Part shown: positions 1-9,414 of the stretch, piece by piece
Position numbering within the stretch: the first letter of the stretch is position 1
Layout: each line of letters starts with the position of its first letter
Assembly: GCF_000758585.1 (NCBI RefSeq)
Contig: NZ_CP009281.1
Coordinates: 1,116,001-1,180,000, forward strand
Reading direction: 5' to 3'
Length of the DNA stretch: 64,000 bases
DNA from: Paenibacillus sp. FSL R5-0345
GTDB lineage: Bacteria; Bacillota; Bacilli; Paenibacillales; Paenibacillaceae
Made by a program: the position numbers and the translations under genes
Notes under the pieces: generated by a model
What the model was told of the DNA's origin: nothing
The model's database searches: none
What the model saw: the letters and a program-made list of their open reading frames with translations, nothing else

Positions 1-900
1 GTTCCCCTTGCTTCTTTAATTAGCGGTTTGGTTATGGTGGTCTCAGCAATGTACGGAATGAAAGTGCTGAGAGTACTTAGTTATATTGCAGTACCTTTAT
101 TAATCGTGATTTGCATATATGGTTTAGTTCAAGTGTTCACTATGGATTCCGTGCAGAACATTTGGAGCTACCAGCCTGAGAAGCATATGAATTTCATGGA
201 TGGCTTAGCTGTAACAATAGGCTCATTTGCCTTAGGGGCTGTCATTGCAGGCGACTACTCTCAGTTCTCAAGAAAACGTTCTGACGTATTAAAGGCAGCA
301 TTAATCGGAATCGTTCCTTCTGGCGTACTGATGATTAGTGTGGGTGCTATTTTATCGATTGCTTACCAGACTAGCGATATTGCGGCCGTCTTTATAAATA
401 TTACAACGCCTTTTATCGGGGGTACTGTTTTGATTCTGGCTGCTTGGAAAACGAATATGGTCAACGCAATCTCGGGTGGATTTGCGCTTACCAATGTATT
501 GCATATTTCCAAAGAAAAAGAGAAATGGGCAGTAGGGATTGCTGGACTCATCGGGACTGTACTCGCTGTGATCGGTATCTTGAATTATTTCACGCCAGTG
601 ATGTCGATCTTGTCAGCTATGGTTCCGCCGGTAGCAGGGGTAATGATTGCATCCTATTGGATCATGAATAAAGGCGATAAGAACCGTTGGAAGGAAACAG
701 AGGGCGTTAATCCTCTAGGGGTATTTTCTTGGCTGGTCGGATCCATTATTGCTTGTATGCCCGTTGTGCTGTCCTTTTTCCCAAGCTTACCTCAATTATC
801 AAATCAGCCATTACTCGGTATCGTCATTTCATTTGTCTTATATATTGTCTGCTACCGATTTACTGCCTCAAAAACTGTCATATTGGAGGGAAATAAATGA
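1..900 (+). CDS. NCS1-family cytosine/purine permease, 5' end outside window
   Basis: The reading frame is open from base 1, so the first visible ATG (28) is internal and the gene begins upstream. About 299 codons remain, forming a series of hydrophobic membrane helices typical of the nucleobase:cation symporter-1 family (CodB, allantoin and hydantoin permeases). A segment reading GDYSQFSRK (near 250-280) resembles the conserved loop after a middle helix of this family. The TGA stop overlaps the ATG of the next gene (ATGA at 897-900), so the two are translationally coupled. The neighbours (DUF917 and hydantoinase-type proteins) suggest the substrate is a nucleobase, hydantoin or related cyclic ureide. 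The substrate itself cannot be read from the sequence. Confidence 0.85.
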   Translation, partial: VPLASLISGLVMVVSAMYGMKVLRVLSYIAVPLLIVICIYGLVQVFTMDSVQNIWSYQPEKHMNFMDGLAVTIGSFALGAVIAGDYSQFSRKRSDVLKAALIGIVPSGVLMISVGAILSIAYQTSDIAAVFINITTPFIGGTVLILAAWKTNMVNAISGGFALTNVLHISKEKEKWAVGIAGLIGTVLAVIGILNYFTPVMSILSAMVPPVAGVMIASYWIMNKGDKNRWKETEGVNPLGVFSWLVGSIIACMPVVLSFFPSLPQLSNQPLLGIVISFVLYIVCYRFTASKTVILEGNK

Positions 901-2000
901 GATATTTAGATGAACAATCAATTGAACATATTGCCGTAGGCGCTGCATTTTTAGGCACAGGTGGAGGAGGAGATCCTTACATCGGTAAACTCATGGCTCT
1001 TTCGGCTATTGAAAAGTACGGACCTGTAAGACTTTATTCTGTGGATGAAATCGAGGATGAAGACTTTTTCATTCCTTCCGCCATGATGGGTGCGCCTTCT
1101 GTATTAGTGGAGAAATTTCCGAAAGGCGATGAGTTTGTTAAGGTATTTCAGATGCTGGCCAAATATTTGGGCAGAGATAAAATTACAGGCACGTTTCCGA
1201 TGGAAGCAGGCGGAGTCAATTCGATGATTCCGATCGTCGTTGCAGCACAGCTGAATTTACCGCTTATTGATTGCGACGGGATGGGTAGGGCATTTCCTGA
1301 ATTGCAGATGGTGACGTTTAACCTGGATGGCATTTCGGCTGCGCCGCTCGCAATTTCGGATGAAAAAGGAAACATTGGTATTTTTGAGACGATCGATAAT
1401 AAATGGACCGAACGGTTAGCCCGTACAGCTACAGTGGAGATGGGAGCTAGTGCTTTGGTAAGTCTGTATCCAACGACTGGGGCTCAAATCAAGAACAGCG
1501 GTGTCCATAACATCGTGACGCTATCTGAGCAGATCGGAGAGATCATTTCTTCCAACAACAGAGATGCAAAAGACAAGCTTGAAGAGCTTCTAAACCTGAC
1601 ATCCGGTTACGAGCTGTTTCAAGGGAAAATAACAGATGTCATCCGGGAAACCAAAGGCGGCTTCAATTTTGGGGAAATGAACCTAGAGGGCATTGAAGGA
1701 AATAAAGAGGAGCAGATGAAGGTATATTTTCAAAATGAGAATCTGCTTGCCAAGAAAAATGGCCAGGTTGTAGCCATGACCCCGGATTTAATATGCTTAG
1801 TCGATTATGAAACTTTATTGCCTGTTACAACAGAGAGCTTGAAATATGGAAAACGCGTACGCGTCATTGGCTTACCGGCACATCCTAAATGGAGAACGGA
1901 AAAAGGAATCGAAACGGTAGGACCGAGATACTTTGGGTATGATTACGATTATGCTCCTATTGAAGAATTGGTGAGTAAGGCGGTGGCTAAACATGTTTAG
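897..2000 (+). CDS. DUF917 family protein (hydantoinase-associated, S-Me-THD type)
   Basis: This 367-residue soluble protein has the DUF917 look: an early glycine-rich stretch GTGGGGDPYIG (about residues 21-31) and a MEAGGVNS segment near residue 103. Members are nearly always encoded beside hydantoinase/oxoprolinase-type ATPases, and some are named S-methyl-thiohydantoin desulfurases; the exact reaction of this copy is unknown. It starts inside the stop codon of the upstream permease, with the Shine-Dalgarno GGAGG in that gene's end, and overlaps the following gene by 8 bp. The three genes therefore form one tightly coupled operon. I infer it works with the next protein as a two-part enzyme on an imported cyclic amide. 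Confidence 0.85.
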   Translation: MRYLDEQSIEHIAVGAAFLGTGGGGDPYIGKLMALSAIEKYGPVRLYSVDEIEDEDFFIPSAMMGAPSVLVEKFPKGDEFVKVFQMLAKYLGRDKITGTFPMEAGGVNSMIPIVVAAQLNLPLIDCDGMGRAFPELQMVTFNLDGISAAPLAISDEKGNIGIFETIDNKWTERLARTATVEMGASALVSLYPTTGAQIKNSGVHNIVTLSEQIGEIISSNNRDAKDKLEELLNLTSGYELFQGKITDVIRETKGGFNFGEMNLEGIEGNKEEQMKVYFQNENLLAKKNGQVVAMTPDLICLVDYETLLPVTTESLKYGKRVRVIGLPAHPKWRTEKGIETVGPRYFGYDYDYAPIEELVSKAVAKHV

Positions 2001-3543
2001 AATTGGAATAGATGTAGGTGGCACGAATACCGATGCTATTATTTTGGACGAGCAAAGCCGATTAATTCATAGTGTTAAATCTCCAACGACACTGGATATA
2101 AAAACGGGGATTGAGACGTCACTGCGTAATGTATTGAAGGAAGCGAGCATTGATAAAACGAAAATTACACATGCGATGCTCGGGACAACGCAGTGTACTA
2201 ATGCTATCGTAGAACGGAAGAAATTAGCCAAGGTCGGTGTGATTCGGTTAGGATTCCCTGCTACCGCTTCTGTTCTGCCATATACGGCTTGGCCTAAGGA
2301 CATGGTAGAAAAACTATCAGGAAACTTTGCATTAGTTCATGGTGGATATGAATATGATGGTAAATTACTCAGTGAGCTCGATGAGCAGGAGATTAAAGAG
2401 CTTCTAGTCGAATGGAGAGATAAAGTAGAATCTATTGCCATCATTGGTGTTTTCTCATCCATTAAAAATGATCAGGAGCTCAAGGTTCGAGACTTAATCT
2501 GGAAAGAATACGGGGAAACTTATCCGGTTTCTTGCTCCTCCTTGATCGGATCTGTTGGCCTGATTGAACGTGAGAATGCAACCATACTGAATGCGGCTTT
2601 ATGCAAAGTCATCGAGACCACTAGCACAGGTTTTGAAAATGCGTTAGAAGCAGAAGGGATTCAAGGCGCTGAAGTGTACTTATGCCAAAATGACGGTACG
2701 CTTATGTCCATTGAATATGCTAAGCAATTCCCAATTCTTACAATTGCCTGTGGACCAACGAATAGCATCCGGGGAGCTTCTTATTTAGCGAACATTAAAG
2801 ATACAATGGTACTCGATGTTGGCGGCACCACATCGGATATCGGTGTCTTGCAGGATGGATTTCCAAGAGAGTCCTCTGTAGCGGTGGAAGTAGGAGATAT
2901 TCGCACAAACTTTAGAATGCCGGATATCATCTCTGTAGGACTTGGCGGCGGAAGCATTGTTCGCGTAGACAATGGTCAGATTACAGTAGGGCCGGATAGC
3001 GTGGGCTATAAGATCGCAGAAGAAGCGCTCGTATTTGGTGGGAGCACCCTGACTACGACGGATATTGCGGTTCGTCTCGGGTTAGCTGACGTGGGAGACA
3101 AAAGCTTAGTAAGCCACATTGATGAAGAATTTGCCAAACAAGTCCTGTCCGTCATTTCTTCGATCATAGCGAAGGCGATTGATAAGATGAAAACTTCTTC
3201 CGAGGATGTACAGATTGTACTCGTAGGCGGGGGCGGTGTTATTATTCCAGATGAGATTCCCGGCGTAGCCAGCATTATTAAAGTAGAGAACGGTGGAGTT
3301 GCCAATGCCATCGGTGCATCAATTTCTCAAATTAGCGGACAGTATGAACAAATATATATTTATTCACGAGAGCCGCGAGAGCAGTCATTAAGAGATGCTG
3401 AGGAAAAAGCGGTGAAACAAGCGGTAATGGCAGGAGCCGATCCAACGACGATTAAATTGGTTGAGGTTGAAGAGACACCACTTGCTTATCATCCCGAAAA
3501 TGCAACCCGGTTAAGAGTTAAAGTTGTAGGTGAAATGAGCTAG
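1993..3543 (+). CDS. Hydantoinase/oxoprolinase family protein (HyuA-like)
   Basis: The 516-residue protein opens with FRIGIDVGGTNTDAI, the phosphate-binding loop of the hydantoinase A/oxoprolinase N-terminal domain, an ASKHA-type ATPase fold. A second phosphate loop, LDVGGTTSDIG, lies near residue 274. Members use ATP to open cyclic amides such as hydantoins or 5-oxoproline. The length matches the short HyuA-like proteins paired with DUF917 rather than the longer HyuA of HyuAB. The ATG lies inside the end of the DUF917 gene. A clear intrinsic terminator follows, ending the operon. Substrate specificity is not visible. Pyroglutamate is unlikely, given the linked nucleobase permease, but that is inference. 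Confidence 0.85.
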   Translation: MFRIGIDVGGTNTDAIILDEQSRLIHSVKSPTTLDIKTGIETSLRNVLKEASIDKTKITHAMLGTTQCTNAIVERKKLAKVGVIRLGFPATASVLPYTAWPKDMVEKLSGNFALVHGGYEYDGKLLSELDEQEIKELLVEWRDKVESIAIIGVFSSIKNDQELKVRDLIWKEYGETYPVSCSSLIGSVGLIERENATILNAALCKVIETTSTGFENALEAEGIQGAEVYLCQNDGTLMSIEYAKQFPILTIACGPTNSIRGASYLANIKDTMVLDVGGTTSDIGVLQDGFPRESSVAVEVGDIRTNFRMPDIISVGLGGGSIVRVDNGQITVGPDSVGYKIAEEALVFGGSTLTTTDIAVRLGLADVGDKSLVSHIDEEFAKQVLSVISSIIAKAIDKMKTSSEDVQIVLVGGGGVIIPDEIPGVASIIKVENGGVANAIGASISQISGQYEQIYIYSREPREQSLRDAEEKAVKQAVMAGADPTTIKLVEVEETPLAYHPENATRLRVKVVGEMS

Positions 3544-3576
3544 AAAGCATTTAAAACAACTCCATGATGTAAAACT

Positions 3577-3622
3577 AGAAGCTTCGCATGAGTTCTTTGA
3601 ACTTGTGTGAAGCTTCTTTTTA
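3577..3622 (+). terminator. Intrinsic terminator of the permease-DUF917-hydantoinase operon
   Basis: The arms AGAAGCTTC and GAAGCTTCT pair, with further pairing inside (GCATGAGTTC with GAACTTGTG), and are followed by TTTT. It sits 34 bases after the hydantoinase stop. Confidence 0.85.
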
Positions 3623-3712
3623 TGAGAAATAGGATTGATCAATATAGTCTAAATGAGTATTATGAGTAGGTATGTTCTTATAAAAATAGAGATAAATAGG
3701 ATGGAGAGCACC

Positions 3713-4915
3713 ATGAAAACATCACGTCAGAGCGCATTGATTTTCTCGTTTACTTTTATGGCTTTTATTCTGGGTACAACGGAGTATATTATTGTTGGTT
3801 TACTCTCAGAAATATCCTCGAGCCTCGGAGTAACGCTAGCGACAGCCGGGGGCTTGGTATCTGGTTTCGCGATCGCTTATGCCATTGGCACACCGATTAT
3901 GATGTCCTTGTTCAGCCGTGTTCCGAAACGAACTACGATTCTTGTGTCACTTGTATTAATTCTGTTACTGAATTTATGGAGTGCTATAACAGGAAGCTAC
4001 AGTATGCTGCTGGTGACTAGAATAGTTACTGCAGTGCTATGTGGTTTTGTTCTTTCTGTAGCCATTACAGTAGCGAATGAAGCGGTTGATCCGGAGAAGA
4101 GAGGTAAAGCGATTGCTACCATTTTGAGCGGCTTCGCTGTGGCGAATGTATTTGGTGTACCGATCGGCACTTTTGTAGGGCAGTTCTTCAACTGGCCAGC
4201 AGCATTTGTTCTGAATGGGGTATTAGCCGGAATTGCTATAGCGCTAAATTATGCTTATATTCCACGCAAACTACCGAAGCCTGTGCCCAGCTCACTCAAG
4301 GATCAGATCGAACTGCTCACGAATGGGCGTATTATTCTCGCCTTTCTCATTCCGGTTACGGCAGTAGGAGCGGTATTTGTGATGTACACTTACATTACAC
4401 CATTGCTGGAGCAAGTGATGAATATTCCTAAGAGCTCGGTAAGTGGCGTACTGTTTGTTTACGGAATTGCCACGATTGTCAGCAACTGGATCGGGGGCAA
4501 GGTTGCGACTGGAAATGCGGTAAGTAAGCTTAGATTCGTATTTCTTATCCAAGCTGTGGTCTATATAGTCTTTAGTATGACCGCATCAATCTCGATTCTA
4601 GGAATGATCGTACTAATGATGCTAGCCGTAATGTCGAGTATTGTGAGCGCACCGGCCCAGCTCTATTTGATAGATTTGGCCAAGCAGTACTCACCACGCT
4701 CGAAGGATCTTGCTGCATCGTTGAATCCAGTAGCGTCTAACCTGGGAATCGCAGGCGGATCTGCGATTGGTGGAGTGGTTGCCGGGCATGGAGGGTTAAT
4801 TTCCCTTCCTATAGCTGCTTCTATCCTGGCGATATCGGCATGTGTGATTGCGTTGATATGCTATAAGTTGGATCAGCAAAGCCAGGCAACGGTTATTCAT
4901 CGTGAGGTAGCCTAG
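3713..4915 (+). CDS. MFS transporter, DHA1 arabinose/drug efflux type
   Basis: About 400 residues with twelve hydrophobic segments. The N-terminal helix has the motif TEYIIVGLL, typical of the DHA1 'GTxEFxxxGLL' group (AraJ, PbuE, YdhP). The frame is open from an ATG at 3653, but that start has no ribosome site. The ATG at 3713 follows GGAGAG at 3703-3708 and directly precedes a normal first membrane helix, so I use it. The gene stands alone between two terminators. Members export sugars, nucleosides or drugs; the PbuE branch exports purine bases, which would fit the nucleobase genes upstream, but the sequence does not settle this. Confidence 0.8.
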   Translation: MKTSRQSALIFSFTFMAFILGTTEYIIVGLLSEISSSLGVTLATAGGLVSGFAIAYAIGTPIMMSLFSRVPKRTTILVSLVLILLLNLWSAITGSYSMLLVTRIVTAVLCGFVLSVAITVANEAVDPEKRGKAIATILSGFAVANVFGVPIGTFVGQFFNWPAAFVLNGVLAGIAIALNYAYIPRKLPKPVPSSLKDQIELLTNGRIILAFLIPVTAVGAVFVMYTYITPLLEQVMNIPKSSVSGVLFVYGIATIVSNWIGGKVATGNAVSKLRFVFLIQAVVYIVFSMTASISILGMIVLMMLAVMSSIVSAPAQLYLIDLAKQYSPRSKDLAASLNPVASNLGIAGGSAIGGVVAGHGGLISLPIAASILAISACVIALICYKLDQQSQATVIHREVA

Positions 4916-4971
4916 GCTATTTCAGCTCATCGTAAGAACTGGTCACATTAAATACTCTTATTTAAAGACAA

Positions 4972-5005
4972 GACTACTTCCTAAACAGGAGGTAGTCATT
5001 TTTTA
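4972..5005 (+). terminator. Intrinsic terminator after the MFS gene
   Basis: GACTACTTCCT pairs with AGGAGGTAGTC (one wobble) around the loop AAAC, and is followed by a T-rich run. It lies between the convergent MFS and AraC genes. Confidence 0.8.
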
Positions 5006-5062
5006 ACGCTATACGTTATCTACAGGATTGTCTAACGGAATTATCAAATGATGCTGCGCCCG

Positions 5063-5905
5063 TCATTGAACTCGTCGCTTGGTCTGAAGCCGGTAATCGC
5101 GTGGAGTTAGATTACAGCTTCGGCGGAAGCTTTGTGAGAAATAGCTTTGGGAAGAAAAACCAGTAGATTCCGCAATTTGAGAGATGGAGAGATCCGTGGT
5201 TTCTAGTAACTCCTTACTGGCACGAAGCCTGACCTCAATTAAATAATTGATGGGTGACATTCCATAATATTTTGCAAAGGTATGCACCAGATAATACTTG
5301 CTGAAATGTGCTTTTTCTGCCAGATAGTCAAGTGAAATCTCCTCTGAATAGTTAGAGTCAATATAACGTTTGATCCTGCTACATACCTTGTTAGCCTTTT
5401 GAGTAGCCACTACGGAAAATGGATGGCCAGAGTTTCTCATTAATATAGTGACTACAACCTCTAGTAAGTTTTGACAAATGGCCTCATAGTTTGCATCTTT
5501 ATTTTCCGTTTCCCGAAGCATAGCGTTGAAATAGAAGGATAGCTCATCCCTCTGATTACGATAATTGATGATCTCATGATTTCGGCTAGCACTTCGATCG
5601 CCAAAGTCAAAGCTCATCCCCTCAACCGCAAGCACGACATATTCAAGTGGATCACTACTAACCGATAGCTCGGTATGCTCGACATTCGGGTTCACAATAA
5701 CTAGATCGTCTTGCTTCACTGGATAGATTTCATCCTCTACAATGAAGTTTCCCCGCCCGCTTCGGACATAAAAAAGCTCGGAAAAATTATGAGAATGACG
5801 CATGCTGTACCAATCACCTTCATAAATAGAGGAACTGACATAGATTAACTTGGCGGGAATTTCTCCACGTCCTTTACCAGGTAACGAATAACGTACATTT
5901 CCCAA
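5063..5905 (-). CDS. AraC-family regulator with cupin sensor domain
   Basis: 280 residues. The N-terminal half is a cupin-like sugar-sensing domain (HSHNFSELFYVRSGRGNF near residues 37-54). The C-terminal 100 residues hold two helix-turn-helix units, the second in the usual AraC form (ISQIAESTGFSSQSYFSQSFRR, ending TPRDYR). It is divergent from the sugar ABC transporter/GH112 operon that starts at 6143, with 237 bp between them. It is most likely the operon's activator. The inducer could be galacto-N-biose, lacto-N-biose or galactose-containing sugars, but this is inferred from context only. Confidence 0.9.
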   Translation of the reverse strand: MGNVRYSLPGKGRGEIPAKLIYVSSSIYEGDWYSMRHSHNFSELFYVRSGRGNFIVEDEIYPVKQDDLVIVNPNVEHTELSVSSDPLEYVVLAVEGMSFDFGDRSASRNHEIINYRNQRDELSFYFNAMLRETENKDANYEAICQNLLEVVVTILMRNSGHPFSVVATQKANKVCSRIKRYIDSNYSEEISLDYLAEKAHFSKYYLVHTFAKYYGMSPINYLIEVRLRASKELLETTDLSISQIAESTGFSSQSYFSQSFRRSCNLTPRDYRLQTKRRVQ

Positions 5906-6142
5906 ATAAGGTCAGTCCTTTGCGTTGATATAAGCTTACTTTACCACAATTACTAGACTGCATAACAATAAATTGAAATAGTCAATAATTTATAAATAAA
6001 TTCTAATAAAGCAAGATATATAAAATGAACGGCAACATGTTTGTTGAAAGAAACTCGAACGATCAGATAAGATAAGGGAGTAAGAAAGCTCCTACGTACG
6101 CGGATTACAGCACTAATAAAAAGATAAATATGGAGGGTTATT

Positions 6143-7510
6143 ATGAGAAAAGTTCTTAGCCTTGCACTTACAGCTGCACTGTCTCTAAGTCTTGCGGCCT
6201 GTGGTGGTAATACTGAAAGTAATTCTAGTTCCACATCTCCAGATGCCACCAACACATCGAAGAATTCTAATTCGACTGCCGAAACTCGTACTCTTAAGCT
6301 AGCCGCTTTAGAAACCGCTTACGGATCTGATGTATGGAAAGAGATTATATCTGGATTTGAAAAAGCTAACCCTGGAGTAAAGGTTGAATCAACCATCGAC
6401 AAAAGTCTTGAAGATGTTATCGGACCGGGTATGAAATCAGGGGATTTTCCTGACGTCATCCATCTTGCCGTAGGTCAGCCTAAGGGTTTGACAGAAACCT
6501 TCATTAAAGACAATAACCTCACTGATCTCACAGACGTGCTTTCAATGACAGTCCCAGGTGAAAGCGTTACTGTTAAGGACAAGCTCATTCCTGGGTTTAC
6601 GGATACAACCATTACGAACCCTTACGGTGATGGGAAAACCTTCCTGATGCCGATGTTCTATAGCCCAACAGGTCTGTTCTACAATGCTGACTTACTTGAG
6701 AAGAAAGGCTGGGCGGTCCCTACGACTTGGGATGAAATGTGGGAATTAGGAGACAAAGCTAAGGCTGATGGAATTGCATTGTTCTCCTATCCAACGACCG
6801 GTTATTTCGATTCATTCTTCTATGCTTTGCTTAACGAAGTTGGGGGTCCTGATTTCTTCACCAAAGCGACGCATTACACAGAAGGAATATGGCAAACACC
6901 AGAAGCAACACAAGCATTTGATATTATTAATAAGTTAGCTTCCTATACTGAAAAAACAGTTCCGGCGAATGGAAATAAAGACAACTTCACTAAGAATCAA
7001 CAGCTTATTCTTGATAACAAAGCTATCTTCATGCCAAACGGTACATGGGTTGTTGGTGAAATGGGTCAAGCACCTCGTGCTGAAGGATTTAAATGGGGAT
7101 TCACTGCTCTACCAGCTGTAAAAGCTGGTGGTGATAGATACTCCTACACCTTCTTTGAACAAATCTGGGTTCCTGCGAAAGCTAAAAATGCAGATCTTGC
7201 AAAACAATTTATTGCTTATCTTTATTCAGATGAAGCAGCAGGCATTTTTGCTAAAGTAGGTGCAGTCCAACCTATTAACGATATGGCAGGCAAATTGGAA
7301 GGTGACAATAAACTCTTCTATAGCATCTATGATGGTGGTGCAAAGGCAGCTATGGGGGCATTTGCTACAACAGATCCGGTTGAAGGGGTAAGTATTTCGG
7401 ATACCGTATTTGGTACCGTGGATTCCCTTGTGACTAAGGCTAAGACACAAGCACAGTGGGTTGAAGCGATTACGAAAGCAAGCGATCAGTTACGTGGAGC
7501 GTTGAAATAA
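6143..7510 (+). CDS. Sugar ABC transporter substrate-binding lipoprotein
   Basis: 455 residues of the family 1 extracellular solute-binding fold. It begins with a lipoprotein signal peptide ending in the lipobox LAACGG (Cys at residue 20), then a Ser/Thr/Asn-rich linker of about 30 residues. A strong Shine-Dalgarno (GGAGGG) precedes the ATG. It is the first gene of an operon with two permeases, a small membrane protein and a GH112 phosphorylase, so the bound sugar is most likely a beta-galactosyl disaccharide such as galacto-N-biose or lacto-N-biose. A hairpin after the gene would leave this message more abundant than the permeases, as is usual for binding proteins. Confidence 0.9.
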   Translation: MRKVLSLALTAALSLSLAACGGNTESNSSSTSPDATNTSKNSNSTAETRTLKLAALETAYGSDVWKEIISGFEKANPGVKVESTIDKSLEDVIGPGMKSGDFPDVIHLAVGQPKGLTETFIKDNNLTDLTDVLSMTVPGESVTVKDKLIPGFTDTTITNPYGDGKTFLMPMFYSPTGLFYNADLLEKKGWAVPTTWDEMWELGDKAKADGIALFSYPTTGYFDSFFYALLNEVGGPDFFTKATHYTEGIWQTPEATQAFDIINKLASYTEKTVPANGNKDNFTKNQQLILDNKAIFMPNGTWVVGEMGQAPRAEGFKWGFTALPAVKAGGDRYSYTFFEQIWVPAKAKNADLAKQFIAYLYSDEAAGIFAKVGAVQPINDMAGKLEGDNKLFYSIYDGGAKAAMGAFATTDPVEGVSISDTVFGTVDSLVTKAKTQAQWVEAITKASDQLRGALK

Positions 7511-7547
7511 TTAAAGGCAATGCTGGATACCAATTCAATCTGTGAAC

Positions 7548-7585
7548 AATGGTGGCATGCGCGAAGCTGCCACCATTATTTTTAC
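7548..7585 (+). terminator. Intercistronic hairpin (partial terminator) after the binding protein
   Basis: AATGGTGGCA pairs perfectly with TGCCACCATT across a 10-base loop, followed by ATTTTTA. Because the permease genes continue 20 bases downstream on the same strand, this probably acts as an attenuator and 3'-end stabiliser rather than a full stop. Confidence 0.8.
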
Positions 7586-7605
7586 CTTAAGAAGGAGATG
7601 GACCA

Positions 7606-8499
7606 ATGGAAATCAAGAAAGGACAAGGGCGTTTTATTTTCTTCTGTGTTGCTCCCGCCATAATCCTATTCGTTGTTTTTCTAATTATACCTACAATCAA
7701 TGTATTCCGTATGTCCACGTACAAATGGGGTGGATACACAGATGACAAAACCTTTGTAGGGCTGCAAAATTTCGAGAAGCTTTTTCAAAGTGATAAATTT
7801 TATCAAGCGTTTCAGAACAGTCTTCTACTGATCATTTTAGTTACGATCATTACGTTTGCTTTTGCGCTAGTGTTCGCGTCCATGCTTTCACGAGAAAATC
7901 TAAAAGGACAAAATGTATTACGAGTTATCTTCTACATCCCGAACATTCTATCTGTTGTTGTTATCAGTGCAATATTCTCTGCAATTTATGATCCAAATAG
8001 TGGGCTGCTAAATGCATTCTTAAATTTATTCCGCGGAGCAACATCAGACCCAACACTTTGGTTGGGTGATCAGAAGATCGTTATTTTCTCACTCGCAGGC
8101 GCTATGATCTGGCAGGCTATCGGTTATTACATGGTTATGTATATGGCAAGTATGGCAAATATCCCTGAAAGCTTATATGAATCCGCTGACCTTGAAGGTG
8201 CAAGTAGGATACATCAATTCTTCACTATTACGATCCCTTTAATCTGGACAAATATCCGTACAACCCTTACCTTTTTCGTCATCAGCACAATCAATATGAG
8301 CTTCCTATTTGTTGTGGCGATGACCGGAGGCGGGCCTGACGGTTCTACTGAGGTATTCTTGAGCTATATGTACAAAGAGGCGTATACCAACTCTTCGTAT
8401 GGTTATGGTATGGCAATCGGTGTAATTGTGTTCCTGTTCTCATTCGCACTAGCTGCTATCCTAAACGCAGTCACTAGACGTGAACATTTGGAATATTAA
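7606..8499 (+). CDS. Sugar ABC transporter permease, MalF/MsmF type
   Basis: 297 residues with six predicted membrane helices. The ATP-binding-subunit contact loop (EAA motif) reads YESADLEGASRIHQFFTITIPLI, near residues 188-210. AAGAAGGAGATG upstream supplies the ribosome site. It pairs with the next permease to form the membrane channel. No ATPase gene is present in the operon, so the transporter presumably uses a shared MsmX-type ATPase encoded elsewhere, as is normal for carbohydrate importers of this class in Bacilli. Confidence 0.9.
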   Translation: MEIKKGQGRFIFFCVAPAIILFVVFLIIPTINVFRMSTYKWGGYTDDKTFVGLQNFEKLFQSDKFYQAFQNSLLLIILVTIITFAFALVFASMLSRENLKGQNVLRVIFYIPNILSVVVISAIFSAIYDPNSGLLNAFLNLFRGATSDPTLWLGDQKIVIFSLAGAMIWQAIGYYMVMYMASMANIPESLYESADLEGASRIHQFFTITIPLIWTNIRTTLTFFVISTINMSFLFVVAMTGGGPDGSTEVFLSYMYKEAYTNSSYGYGMAIGVIVFLFSFALAAILNAVTRREHLEY

Positions 8500-8511
8500 G
8501 GAGGGGACAAC

Positions 8512-9405
8512 TTGAATAATAATAAACTCACACATCATGGAGCCGGCGATAAGTTGTATAAGGTCCTCATCTATGTTGTGCTGATCCTACTAGCGATTAT
8601 CATCATCGTCCCTGTAGCTTGGGCGTTTATGGCCTCCATCAAACAGAATGTAGAATTTTATGCTAATCCTTGGGCTCTTCCAAAAGGAATTTATCTACAG
8701 AACTTTGCGGATGCTTGGCAGAAAGCTAAGATGGGCAGTTACATGTTCAACTCCGTAATCGTAACTGTGATTGCGATCGCGCTTCTGCTGGTCATTGCCT
8801 TACCTGCTGCATATGTGCTTGCACGTTATAAATTCAAGGGAAGCGTCATCTTGAATTTGATGTTTATGGCAGGATTATTTATCAATGTGAATTATATTGT
8901 TGTTCCGATCTTCCTTATGCTCAATAACGGTGACAAGGTCGCTCGCAATTTATTTGGACAGCCGATACTCCTGAATAATTTATTCATTCTGGCACTTGTC
9001 TATGCTGCAATGGCGCTTCCGTTCACGATTTATCTATTGGGGGGCTACTTTAAATCATTACCTAGGGAATTTGAAGAAGCTGCTTCTGTAGATGGTGCAA
9101 GCTATTTCCGAACGATGGTGCAGGTTATTATGCCAATGGCTAAACCTAGCATTGTAACGGTTATCTTGTTTAATTTCCTCTCCTTCTGGAACGAATATAT
9201 CATTTCGATGACTTTACTGACGAAGCCAGGACTTCGAACATTACCAGTTGGTTTAATGAATCTGATGGCTGCTCAGAAATCAGCTGTCGAATATGGACAA
9301 ATGTATGCAGGTCTAGTAATAGTCATGCTGCCAACCCTTATTCTTTATATGTTAGTACAAAAGAAGCTTACCCAAGGCATGACCATGGGCGGGTTGAAAG
9401 GTTAA
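8512..9405 (+). CDS. Sugar ABC transporter permease, MalG/MsmG type
   Basis: 297 residues and six membrane helices. The EAA loop reads FEEAASVDGASYFRTMVQVIMPMAKPS near residues 190-215, typical of MalG-like partners. The start is TTG, set by AAGGAGGGG at 8498-8506 just upstream. It follows the first permease by 12 bp and forms the transmembrane heterodimer with it. Confidence 0.9.
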   Translation: MNNNKLTHHGAGDKLYKVLIYVVLILLAIIIIVPVAWAFMASIKQNVEFYANPWALPKGIYLQNFADAWQKAKMGSYMFNSVIVTVIAIALLLVIALPAAYVLARYKFKGSVILNLMFMAGLFINVNYIVVPIFLMLNNGDKVARNLFGQPILLNNLFILALVYAAMALPFTIYLLGGYFKSLPREFEEAASVDGASYFRTMVQVIMPMAKPSIVTVILFNFLSFWNEYIISMTLLTKPGLRTLPVGLMNLMAAQKSAVEYGQMYAGLVIVMLPTLILYMLVQKKLTQGMTMGGLKG

Positions 9406-9414
9406 GGTGATACC

